Source: Saccharina japonica (taxonomy: Eukaryota; Sar; Phaeophyceae; Laminariales; Laminariaceae). Taken from it: 64,000 bases of DNA. The translations under genes were made by a program, and so were the position numbers. Of the stretch, positions 20,752 to 30,005 are shown one piece after another. The notes below the pieces were generated by a model. The model was not told the origin of the DNA. It saw nothing but the letters and a program-made list of their open reading frames with translations, and did no database searches. Position 1 is the first letter of the stretch; each line of letters starts with the position of its first letter. The stretch lies in contig MEHQ01000463.1 in NCBI GenBank assembly GCA_008828725.1, positions 520,866 through 584,865 of the forward strand, read 5' to 3'.

Positions 20752-21060
20752 AAAAGCGGCGAATGTTGATTGCCGATACAATATGAGGATGTATATGTAT
20801 GTATGATGTATGAAAAGCGGCGGGTTGTTGTTGATTGTCGATACAATATGGGGATATTACATATATATATATGTGTAGCAACACCTTTTCTCAGAATGAG
20901 AAATGAGAAACGAACAAAAGTAAACCAACAAAAAATCATGACAATCGCCGCGGGTACGAAGTGGTCGCGCAAAAACGTATGAAAAGCGGCGGGTTGTTGA
21001 TACAATATGCGGATATGTACATATATATATATATTATATGTATCAACACCTTTTCTCAGA
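20752..21060. repeat. Degenerate tandem repeat, about three units
   Basis: The unit aaaagcggcgggttgttg, atacaatatg, a TA dinucleotide run, then caacaccttttctcagaa starts at about 20,752, 20,813 and 20,980 with differing internal lengths. Confidence 0.75.
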
Positions 21061-21145
21061 AGAAAGTATCTCTGCGTCGTAGTTTTGTGACCACATAACT
21101 GCTGTTACCTTCTTAGGATGAATAATCGGCAATGCAAAGTATCAT
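21061..21145. repeat. Repeat P fragment
   Basis: Contains ttttgtgaccaca and ttaggatgaataatcggcaa, matching 19,140-19,160 and the P copies at 52.8 and 63.5 kb. Confidence 0.45.
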
Positions 21146-21239
21146 ACGTACTCGTATTTTTGGATGGTTGATAAATGAATACCAGCGACTTTTGAAAATT
21201 TCGTTTTTCACCGTGGTCTGCCGTGGTGTTTGATCATCA

Positions 21240-21411
21240 GAAACGAAAAGAAGAGGAGGAGGAGGATGAGGAGGATCTCTCCCATCCTTCCTCCTTCTCC
21301 CCCTCCTCCTCTTCCTTCTCCTCGTCTCCGGTCTTCCTCCTCCTCTCTCTTCCTTCTTTTGAAGGGAGGGAGGGAGGGAGGGAGGGAGGGAGGGAGGGAG
21401 GAGGGCGGGAC
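21240..21411. repeat. Polypurine/polypyrimidine tract with (GGGA)n
   Basis: A GA-rich block (21,240-21,275) is followed by a CT-rich block (21,276-21,360) and then about ten GGGA units (21,363-21,405). The mirror-like purine and pyrimidine arms favour triplex DNA, and the GGG runs favour a G-quadruplex. Long open frames on both strands are low-complexity artefacts. Confidence 0.85.
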
Positions 21412-22263
21412 GTCTATGGATGGAATCCAATTCCACTTGGAATTAGACACTATGGTCTGGGCGAGCGACTGCTGCTGCTCGACTCGCCACTCCGTTTGGG
21501 ATGCTGGAAGCCAACCCTCACTACTTCACACACAGGGCACCCCATTAGGTATGGTTTGGACCATGACGATCGCCTCCTCGAGGGCTACCGACCTGTTGCG
21601 TGCGGTAGGGGCGTAGCAGTTTTGAAATAAATTCGGCCGTGGGGTACCCCAGACTGATTCCCATCGGATAGACAGACAGACAGACAGATTATCTGATTCC
21701 GTTCCTGAGACCACAAGTGTTCCACTTGTGGAATATTGATCCTACGCAGTCAGCTCTTCGAATATTTGCGCGGCAAAAAAATACAGACATGCCTTGGAGT
21801 ACCCAGAATCGGTTCGTCCAGAAAAAATAAATGAAAACACATTATTTTTATCCTACGGAAACGCCTGACCATGTTTGACTTTTTGAAGGCCTGTGGTTGA
21901 TCAGGGCACAGTTTCGCCTCTAGCGCCAGCCAAAGGCCCTTTAAACAAAACGGCTCATGTCACCCTCTCCCACTGTTCATGGGGATCAGTCTGATACCAA
22001 TTATGTAACACTCGAGTACATCTTGCGATCGGCATTCATTCGTGGCTGACAAAACATTGGGTGGCACGCTTGAACCAGCTCGTATGCAGTCTCCCTTTTG
22101 AACGGAACGACTCTACGACCCGTAACCGACGTTTCACCAATCATATATGAAAGGATGACATTTTCTGATGCACCAATTATATCTAGGCAAGTGACGAACT
22201 CATCCAAATTGTGTTCCCCGTCATGAAAATATCGCTACACGCATTGCATAAATAACGTGTTCG
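21412..22263. other. Interval without recognised gene
   Basis: A (GACA)n run lies at 21,668-21,688. No domain was recognised in short frames such as 22,001-22,207. Confidence 0.4.
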
Positions 22264-22265
22264 CG

Positions 22266-22542
22266 TAGATCTGCCCGCGCAGGCGAACTTCCTTAGATGT
22301 GCCCGAAATGAAAATAGAGCCTTTCCAAGCACAACGATCAGGTGGCATTCCAACCAGGCATGCCTCTCGTTAGGGTTAGGGTCAGAGTCCCGGATCGGGG
22401 TGGTGGCCGCCGTTAGTCGAAGCCAAAAATAACCTCACCGTCGAGAACGAATGTCTTACAGCTTCGTGACAAAATCCTACCTCATTAGAAACAGCACCAT
22501 TTTATGCTGGCACGTCTGAGAAGTTCGCCTGCCCGGGCAGAT
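22266..22542. mobile_element. Small element with 25-bp inverted ends (MITE-like)
   Basis: GATCTGCCCGCGCAGGCGAA at 22,267 pairs with AGTTCGCCTGCCCGGGCAGA ending about 22,541. The trinucleotide GTA lies immediately outside both ends, a possible target duplication. A telomere-like gttagggttaggg string lies inside at about 22,370. Confidence 0.5.
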
Positions 22543-22789
22543 GTACGCCCGCTGATAAATAGCAAGCTGTTCTCTCTACGTACGGGTCCATACTCGGTTG
22601 TCATCTTGTCTCACCTACAGACCGCTCTACGGTCCCATTCACTCCAAGGCAAGACATATGGTTCAGTCCGGCACCGATGATACGACTCGAATCGATCAAC
22701 TATAATAGGGGTGGCGAACATAATTTCGCATGCGACATAGTACTGCCCGGCCCGACTGCCGCAAATGTTGAAACGTCTCAAATCGTAAG

Positions 22790-24080
22790 AGCTCCGTCCA
22801 CGCCAACGTGAGGTTAACCTATAACCCGGGGTGCGCTGTCCTACCTAACATGAAACCGTTACGTTTTTCCTTCAAGCGACATAAAACACATCCTATGCCC
22901 CTACGTTCTGGCAGACGCAGGCTCTGTGGCCGAACACAAAGAGGAGCAACAGAGCACGGAAAAGGGGAATAAAAATCATACCAAACGCCCTGAAGGAGAT
23001 GAACTACCACGTATAAATGAGAAGGCCAGCCTCTAATCTCCATCAACATTCATTCATAAAGCGACCACGAATCAAATACCGATGTACAGGTATACTTCTG
23101 TGGCAACATTGAGAACACAAATTCAAGACACAGAAACAAATGCAAAGCTTAGCACGATTTCTAAGCTCAGCATTTTCGATTTGGGACGAATCAGCTATTA
23201 CTGCTTGTTTGTGCCGCTTCCTTTCGCGTTTCGTTACTGAATGAAGGAAGGGCAGCAAAGGGAATCCACGAACGAAATAGGAGCGGAGAACACAACAAGC
23301 GGCACTTCTGCGCGATGGGTAGTATGCAGCATACTTCCGAAACTAGTTCCCCATCCCCAACCGCCATCCTTCCCCAACTGGCACGAAAAATGTGAGGCTA
23401 TCAACTAGAGTGCTGAACGTGTTCGCGTCCAACGTCGTCCCGCTTGGTCCTACCATTTCAAATCCTGCAACATCGCAAACCGAAAGAACTGTGTCCACGC
23501 CAACGTGAGATTTATCTTACCCTGGATACGTTGTCCTAACATTAAACCGTTAGTCTTACCCTGCGACATCCAGCACACCTGATGCTGCCATATTCTGGTT
23601 GACGCAGGCTCTGGCGCCGCAAACAACGAGGCACAGAAGAGCTCGAACAGAGGACGGAGCAGACAAACAAACGCGCTGAAGAAACGAAGCTATGCCAGGA
23701 GGCCAATCTCTCAATCTCAACCACAGGCAACCATCATAAATCGGAACACAATGAAGACACAGGAAAATACAAATGTTTGAGAAAAAATGAAACGCAAGAC
23801 AACGACACCATTTCAAATCCGAGCACTTTCGATTGGGATGTCAACCAGCTCCTACTACTGCGGTACGGCTGTGCAGCTCCCCTGTACCTGGCACTAAATA
23901 CACGCAAGTCAACAAAAGGAACCAAATAAAATAGAACATGAAGGGAGGCAAACGGCAGACAAGAGAACAACAGGCGGAACTTCTGCGCAAACGTAAGATA
24001 TGTGGAATGTATCCCGATGAGATTTTCACTCCCCAGCCACCCCGCTTCCCCAGCCCGCCACGAAATGGACAGGGCCTACT
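22790..24080. repeat. Diverged tandem duplication downstream of the GTPase gene
   Basis: 22,790-23,400 and 23,485-24,080 align throughout: tccacgccaacgtgag, accgtta, gacgcaggctctg, gaggagc/cagaagagc, aatctc-atc, ttcgattgggac/tg, gcggcacttctgcgc and the closing ccccagcc-gccacgaaa. The period is near 690. The second copy ends just beyond the stop codon of the GTPase gene, so the unit may be the 3' flank of an ancestral tandem gene array. Confidence 0.65.
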
Positions 24081-24196
24081 ACCGTTATTGGTTTGGTCTA
24101 ATATTAACGCTGTAGTTGTTTGTCGTTACCGGGGCCCCTAGGGCTTCACGTTCATTCATCGAGGAACTCACGCTCTTGAAGCAGTTTACGGGCCTT

Positions 24197-25147
24197 CTAG
24201 AGCTCAGTAAGCATTTCAACTATGTCGCCCAGCGAATCCCTCACCAACCACATTGCCTGCTTCCTGAGCAGGCGGGCGACGACGTTGAACATTGGCCTAA
24301 GGACGTGGAGAAACCCGGCATTCCCCGTCGCGAATTTTACCGGCATAGGAGTAGCGCACGATTGAATTGCACCCCACGACAGTGCAATCGAGGCATCGAC
24401 CTTGGCTTGCATGTGCTCGACATCGTCAAATTCGGGGTCGGGGGTCATGAACGTGGTGGCCACCATCCTGCTAGATAGTATACCCCGAGACGTGAATTCT
24501 CCTTCATTGGTTTCCACCCAGCCCTGCATATCCCCTACCTCTCGCTCGCAGTGTGTCACTACGATGAGGAGGGGAACCATCCTGCCAACCATCTTGTTCA
24601 CAAACAACTCGTAATTGTTGAGTGTTGAGGCAAGGATTCGGCCTTTCGGCACGACCATCACCATAAGGTTCAATCCGTGTTTGGAAGTTTCCAGCAGCCT
24701 CACGAGGTTCCTCACGGCATTAGCACTGGACACACGGCCTCCGTCGGCTTCGTCAAGCCCTGCCGTGTCGATGATGCGGTAGTCAACCCCATCGCGATGA
24801 GATGAAATCTCCTTGGAAAAAAGGGTGACCCCTCTCGTGCCCCCGTTAGTTGGCAGGCTCTGCCCGGTGAGGGCGTTGACGAACGATGTCTTGCCTACGC
24901 CTGCTGATCCAAATATCAGTACATGTTTCAGGTCCTGCGAATCGAGATCGACGGGCACAGCCTCCTCGTTCCTTTCGGCACGGAGACGTGCTGTGACCTC
25001 AGCGCGTAAATCTCCAAGCTCCTCCATGACTTGGTTATTGGCTACCTGCTGTGGCAGCTTGTAGCGCAGCGGACAACACAGCGGCAAAAGAGGTGAGAGA
25101 CAGGGTTCAGCACCACGTCGCGTTCGCTGCTGGACCTTCACCTTCAC
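24197..25147 (-). CDS. AIG1/GIMAP-like GTPase
   Basis: This is the best-supported protein gene in the window. Counting from the 5' limit of the open frame (a GTG at 25,147), the P-loop GSAGVGKTS lies at residues 80-88, preceded by the strand HVLIF and followed by a helix ending NALTGQ. The switch Thr is in GTRGVT (103-108), G3 is DTAG (127-130), and THCE (198-201) takes the place of the usual N/TKxD, as in AIG1-type GTPases. A C-terminal helical segment follows. Such proteins bind GTP and often act at membranes in immunity or stress; the role here is unknown. No in-frame ATG exists before codon 41 (25,027), so translation may start there, giving 276 residues, or an upstream exon may be spliced in. 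The frame is intact, unlike all other coding regions nearby. Confidence 0.85.
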   Translation of the reverse strand: MKVKVQQRTRRGAEPCLSPLLPLCCPLRYKLPQQVANNQVMEELGDLRAEVTARLRAERNEEAVPVDLDSQDLKHVLIFGSAGVGKTSFVNALTGQSLPTNGGTRGVTLFSKEISSHRDGVDYRIIDTAGLDEADGGRVSSANAVRNLVRLLETSKHGLNLMVMVVPKGRILASTLNNYELFVNKMVGRMVPLLIVVTHCEREVGDMQGWVETNEGEFTSRGILSSRMVATTFMTPDPEFDDVEHMQAKVDASIALSWGAIQSCATPMPVKFATGNAGFLHVLRPMFNVVARLLRKQAMWLVRDSLGDIVEMLTEL

Positions 25148-25507
25148 ATCACCGGTGAGGAGGACTCGTGATGACTAATACAAAATGCCGACCAGGTCAA
25201 ATTTGGAGGACTGGTCATAAATAGGGAGGTGTGCCTGGTATAGTCCAGTTGTTGGAGACGTTTGGGTGTCCTCTAGCGGAAGATAAACAATCGAAAGCAG
25301 AGCACAAATTGGCGGCAGGTCCGCCCGATAATCCTGCAGAACATGAAGAACTACGGTGCCTTCACTGTCCTTTGAATTCAGTGTACAGCATATGTATACT
25401 ACTGTAGTGTGCATATGTTTGGCAGATATACCTGCCGACGCGTCTCTTCACGAGTTGCTTCCCTCTTTATGTACGCAATCATAACATATCCCTATGGTTG
25501 GTTCCCC
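25148..25507. other. 5' flank of the GTPase gene
   Basis: An in-frame stop lies about 30 bases upstream of the GTG. No TATA box or unambiguous splice acceptor could be assigned; the AGs near 25,164 and 25,177 on the minus strand are candidates only. Confidence 0.35.
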
Positions 25508-25596
25508 TTAACCCATTCAGAACTGAAAAAACATGCTCCACACGAATTTCAAGTAGTTTGTCCCCAAATTCGTCGGACTAGTTCGTAAAGGGTTAA
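25508..25596. mobile_element. piggyBac-like MITE with TTAA ends
   Basis: TTAA at 25,508-25,511 precedes CCCATTCAGAACT, and AGTTCGTAAAGGG precedes TTAA at 25,593-25,596. piggyBac elements duplicate TTAA and begin CCC. The interior shares tttgtccccaaa with the relative at 53,928. Confidence 0.7.
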
Positions 25597-25799
25597 CATA
25601 CCTCCGACTGTTACCGCTGATTGCTAAACGTATCGACGTATAAAAAAATGACCGAACTGTTTGCTGGCGTTTTCACCAGCATTCGACGTTCAGAGTATAC
25701 GAAGTTGCTATGATCTTACAAATAATCCAGAATGAGCCAACATATATATTTTAACTTCCGTACTCTTATCCACTCGAAACACGTACGTAACGTAGTTCA

Positions 25800-26480
25800 C
25801 TATGGTATTACGTAGGGTTCCGGTATTCTAGTACTTTGGGAAGACGATAACAGACTTGGACGGCTCTCATAACAAAAATAAGTGTCAACGACGTCTTCCC
25901 CTTGTTGATGCGATCATATTAACACATCTATCTAGCGTCGAATTATTACACGTATTTTAGCCGGTCGCCCCGGTGGTCTAACTGGTAGCCACGAAGCCTG
26001 TAGGGCCGGATGTCGAGGGTTCTATTCTCCCCATGGAGGTTTTTATTCTCAAATGACACCGACTGTCGAGAGCGCATATTATAGCGTGGGTAAGCAAGAT
26101 TCGACGAGAGTTGACGACGGAAGAAACTGCTGAAATTTTCTCGCGATAAAAGTGCAAGGTAAGAACCGTAGTGGGGGAGGAGGGAGAGGAGCCTACTTTG
26201 TGACCCCGGATCTGAGTTACGACTAGGGGCGGAGAAAGGCGGAAGTGCGAAGATAATGAATGGGATGGAAAAAAAACACACACACACACATTTGACCGAA
26301 TGGAGACCCCAAGAAGAACCATATGGCTTTTCCTATTCACCGAGTAAATGCCTATACAACAACGCCTCACCAAGTAATACAAACAATTCACATATCTCAC
26401 GAACTGCAGCTCGGACGCCAAACCAGCTTCACCGATGTGTTCGCCTTGTTGATGCGGTCACGTGGACACTACAATATAGG
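25800..26480 (+). repeat. Repeat F4 copy interrupted by a SINE
   Basis: gacgtcttccccttgttgatg (25,890) and ctcaccgatgtgttcgcc (26,428) surround the SINE at 25,961. The copy at 49,790-50,180 has the matching landmarks without a SINE, so it shows the uninterrupted state. Confidence 0.6.
25961..26276 (+). mobile_element. tRNA-derived SINE, family 1
   Basis: The head is CCGGTCGCCCCGGTGGTCTA with B-box-like GGGTTCTATTC (one change from the copies at 36 and 44 kb). The body is as in the other copies, and the tail is gaatgggatgg followed by A8 and a CA run. Near-identity to the 36,085 and 44,943 copies indicates recent amplification. Confidence 0.9.
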
Positions 26481-27810
26481 GGTTATGACCCTCCAAGAAA
26501 AGGATTGGGCTGTAACTCTCTCGAAATATCAACTATGCTTGGTAAAAATCCCAGACAGGTCGGAATATTTCTAATGAACTTGTAAGGCTATATATTGCTC
26601 GGGGCTGCATTTTGTAGCCACAGTTTACGTCTCAATTCAGCTCCACAGCAGCTTTGAGTGCCGATCATCCTGCGGACCAACAGCAGAACCGTAGCTGACT
26701 GGGTTCCTGTACGAGGCCAAAAAGAAGGGCCTCGGCGAAGAATCAGCACGATTCAGCCAGGGAGGAGTGTAAGACGAGAGATTCCGTCAGGCCTCCTCGT
26801 GCGTCGGCGACTTTCCATCGCGACATTCCCACAACCCCGCCGTGCCGTGCTACCTGAGAAAAGCTGCTAGTATCATGAGAGGTCGACAGCGCACAGTAGG
26901 ACATCTCACAGATGATCAAGGAAGAGGCCGTTTGCGAATCGGCGCTCTGTGGCTGGAGCAATCTCTGAAATTGTCGAAACGTTTGTTTTGCTCCTCAAAC
27001 CGTATGGTATTCGGGTCTTTCTCGATACATGAACCCATACGATAATCGCTTGTGTACTTGGAAGATAGATGCTCTTGGACAGCGTATGGGGTTTATGCCT
27101 GGTGTTTAGATGCAAATGCCACTACAAACAGCAGTAGCTGCAAATTCGCAGCCACCGTTGTACGACCTCGTTCGACATTTCGCACCCAAAACACCAGGAA
27201 TATATTCCATACTCTGTGCAAGTGTATGTACCTCCCAAGTACACAAGCGAATATCGTATGGGTTAATGCATTGAGAAAGACACGGAGACAATACGGTTTG
27301 AGGAGGGGAAAACACATTTTTCGGTAATTCAGCGACTACTCCAGCCACAGAGCGCCGATTCGCAAACTGCCTCTTCCTTGGTCATCTGTGAGATGTCCTA
27401 CTCTGTGCGCTGTTGAGCTCTCGTGAGACTAGCAGCTTTTCTCAGGTAGCACAGCACGGCGGGGTTGTGGGCATGTCGTGCGGGAAAAACACCGACGCAC
27501 GAGAAGCCCTGACGAAATATCTCGTTTTACGCTTCCAGCTGGCTGAAACGTGTTGATTCTTCGCCGAGGCCCTTCCTTTTGGTCTCGTACAGGTGCCCAA
27601 GCAGAGCACCGGCTCTGCTGTTGGTCCGCAGGATGATCGGCACCGGGTAACTCAAACCTGCCGCGGAGCCGGTAGGAGACGTAAAATGTAGCAAAACAAA
27701 TGTTGCCCCATGGGTCTACAAGTTCATTAGAAACATTCAGACCTCTCGGAGATGAATGGTTGATATTTTTGGGAGTTAGGGCCCAATCCATTTTTTGGAG
27801 GGCTATAGCG
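26480..27810. repeat. Degenerate palindrome, arms about 0.63 kb
   Basis: Left and right arms pair around a centre near 27,149 (paired coordinates sum to about 54,298). Landmarks are gccgatcatcctgcgg (26,657) with its complement at 27,643, tttgcgaatcggcgctctg (26,930) with its complement near 27,365, and cgcttgtgtacttgg (27,046) with its complement at 27,235. The short loop is 27,112-27,185. Arms differ at perhaps a fifth of positions, so this is an old inverted duplication or foldback element. Open frames inside lack domains. Confidence 0.8.
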
Positions 27811-27964
27811 CATAAGGTCAAAAAATGAATCACCGAGAAGGCATTTTGTGGATTCAATCTCGGGCGCATGATGGGCCCTTACGTAGGCGGACAGGGTCAA
27901 GGCGCTGGAGCGCTCCTCGATGTAGACATAAACCACGTAGTTCAGTATGTATATATTTAAAAAG

Positions 27965-28152
27965 TAAAAAAAAAAAACAGCTGTGAGCTCGAGGATTTCG
28001 TCGAAGCTCATCTTTGCTAGCTGAGTGTAATACTTCGATCGCGCGTACTTACGGATTTATATGTCCTCATTTTGGGTGTGCATCTCGTATGAGGGGGACA
28101 CAATCTGAGGCTGAAGAATTCAGGAAGTGTGCGTCTATTTGTGGGGGGAGAA
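27965..28152 (+). repeat. Repeat F5, copy 1
   Basis: An A-run, cagctgtgagctcgagg, cttcgatcgcg, gggggacacaatctgaggct, gtctatttgtgggggg. The same order occurs at 29,728 and 46,668. Confidence 0.85.
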
Positions 28153-28206
28153 AACAACAAACAAACAAACACACAAACAAACAAACAAACAAACAAACAA
28201 ACAAAC
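28152..28206. repeat. (CAAA)n microsatellite
   Basis: About a dozen CAAA units directly after F5 copy 1. A second run lies at 28,816-28,853. Confidence 0.9.
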
Positions 28207-29235
28207 TGTTGATGTAGGTACTATGCTACAGCAGCAGTAACCAGTAACCTACTAAGTCGCTGATCGGGAACAATGTCGTATCATAGTAGCAGGTATAATA
28301 GTAGGTGTATGCACCAGCCTATCTATCTAACTCAGTAGCATAGAGTGCTATTGAAGTAAGGGCGTACTCCGTCATGCACGTACGAATAGTACTTGGTATC
28401 AGTACAGTCATGGATATGCGGCGAAATACGGATAGGAACGTTCTACGAAAATATGCGGAGCATCTAGACACTGTTCGTAGCATTCTTGAGAACAGTACGT
28501 AGTGCGTGGAACGGTCACGAGTAAGCATCCAAGGAACGTTGCTGTGGGTCGGTGTGTACAACCACCCGATAGAGTACATCTAGCCGTAGAGCCGAGCGTG
28601 TCGAGGCTGGTTGCGCCCCCCTAGCTCACAACCCATCTTCTCAGCTCTGTCTGATCTTTTATTTTGTCTTCTTCATCTTGGCCCAGAGAGAGCCTTCTTT
28701 TCAACATCATACGTTTCTTCTGAGAGAAGCTAACGAGCGCGCCTAACGGCGGCTCGCGCCAAGCCTCTGGACTAGCACGTCCACCACAATGCCACAAGGG
28801 GACACTGTCACCCAACACAAACAAACAAACAAACAAACAAACAAACAAACAAAATAAAACATTATTGAATTTAAATCAAACAATATATTATAGGACCTCG
28901 AAGTAGAAGCGAAGTCATCAGCAAGCACGCGATCAGACGAGAGGAGAAAGCTGGCCCGTACTTCCACCTCAATAAAGCCTCATCAAGTATATGAACTCCC
29001 TAATACTTGTAACGGTCATCGTGTCATCGTACCTGTTGTATCTGTTGCAAGCACAATCAACACATTTATTTGTATTTTGGGGGGAGGGGAAGTCGACCCG
29101 ATCGAATTGCAAAACAAGGCAAAAAATAAGTTATTGCTTGCAAATCGAATGGCAGTAGTGGACAGACCCTGTTAGTGGATCTTCCTAAGGTAGCTAATTA
29201 GGCACTCTGATTGGCCAAGCAAGCACTGACCACTG
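28207..29235. other. Interval without recognised gene
   Basis: Apart from the (CAAA)n run at 28,816-28,853 I see no repeat partner or domain. Confidence 0.4.
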
Positions 29236-29272
29236 GCATAGGGTTCGGGTTAGGGTTAGGGTTAGGGTTCGA
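29236..29272 (+). repeat. Interstitial telomere-like repeat
   Basis: GGGTTCGGGTTAGGGTTAGG continues as gttagggttcg: three to four TTAGGG units with degenerate flanks. A shorter relative lies at about 22,370. Confidence 0.8.
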
Positions 29273-29727
29273 TCTGAGGGTCAACATTACTACTACCAAG
29301 ACAAATGCCCCCATTCTAAAGATCCACTATCACCCTTTGTCCACCCCTCTCGAATGGAATCGATTCGAATCGATTGGAGTTTATCCAACATGGATGGCAT
29401 GTGTTCCCATTGGGTGAACGTCCCCGAGGCGATCCGTCGCTGTTACCGCTCTCGCTGTTCTCGACAACCACCAACGAGGCGATACATCGTTAACCTCAAC
29501 GAGCGGCGGCCGGAGCAACAGCCGCGCCAACGGCTACAGAGCATAGCACGACGTGGCCCAGGGGTGGCTCTTAAAAACAATCCCTTTTAGAACTGCTAAT
29601 ATTCTTCTAGTCTATTTCCCAGTGTATTATCCACGTAAACGAAGCAAAGCAAAAACAATCAAAAACAATCAAAATCCAACAAACAAATTGGGGGGGTTAA
29701 CATATACATTAAAAAAAATATACAAAA
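29273..29727. other. Interval without recognised gene
   Basis: Short open frames only, with an A-rich end near 29,640-29,715. Confidence 0.4.
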
Positions 29728-30000
29728 TAAAAACAGCTGTGAGGATTTCGTCGAAACTCACCTTTGCTAGGCTAGCTAAGTGTAATACTTCGATCGCGTG
29801 TACATACGGGTTTTATATGTCCTCGTGCAGGATGTACATCCCATATGGGGGGGACACAATCTGAGGCTGTCGAATTCAGGAAGCGTGTGTCTATTTGTGG
29901 GGGGGGAATAAAATAAATAAAATAAAAATAAAATAGTATGAAATAAACATATACTATACGTAGTGTTCCGACGAGTTGACGTGATAGAGTGGGTCTACTA
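29728..30000 (+). repeat. Repeat F5, copy 2
   Basis: It has the same landmarks as copy 1 plus an AT-rich tail and gtgttccgacgagttgac (29,964), which is also present in copy 3 (46,925). The hAT-like element that follows is inserted at its end. Confidence 0.85.
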
Positions 30001-30005
30001 TTAAT

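Noticed and set aside
25961..26035. Functional tRNA gene
   Set aside because: The same head occurs at the start of several identical 310-bp repeats with A-rich tails. It is a SINE head, and cloverleaf pairing is poor.
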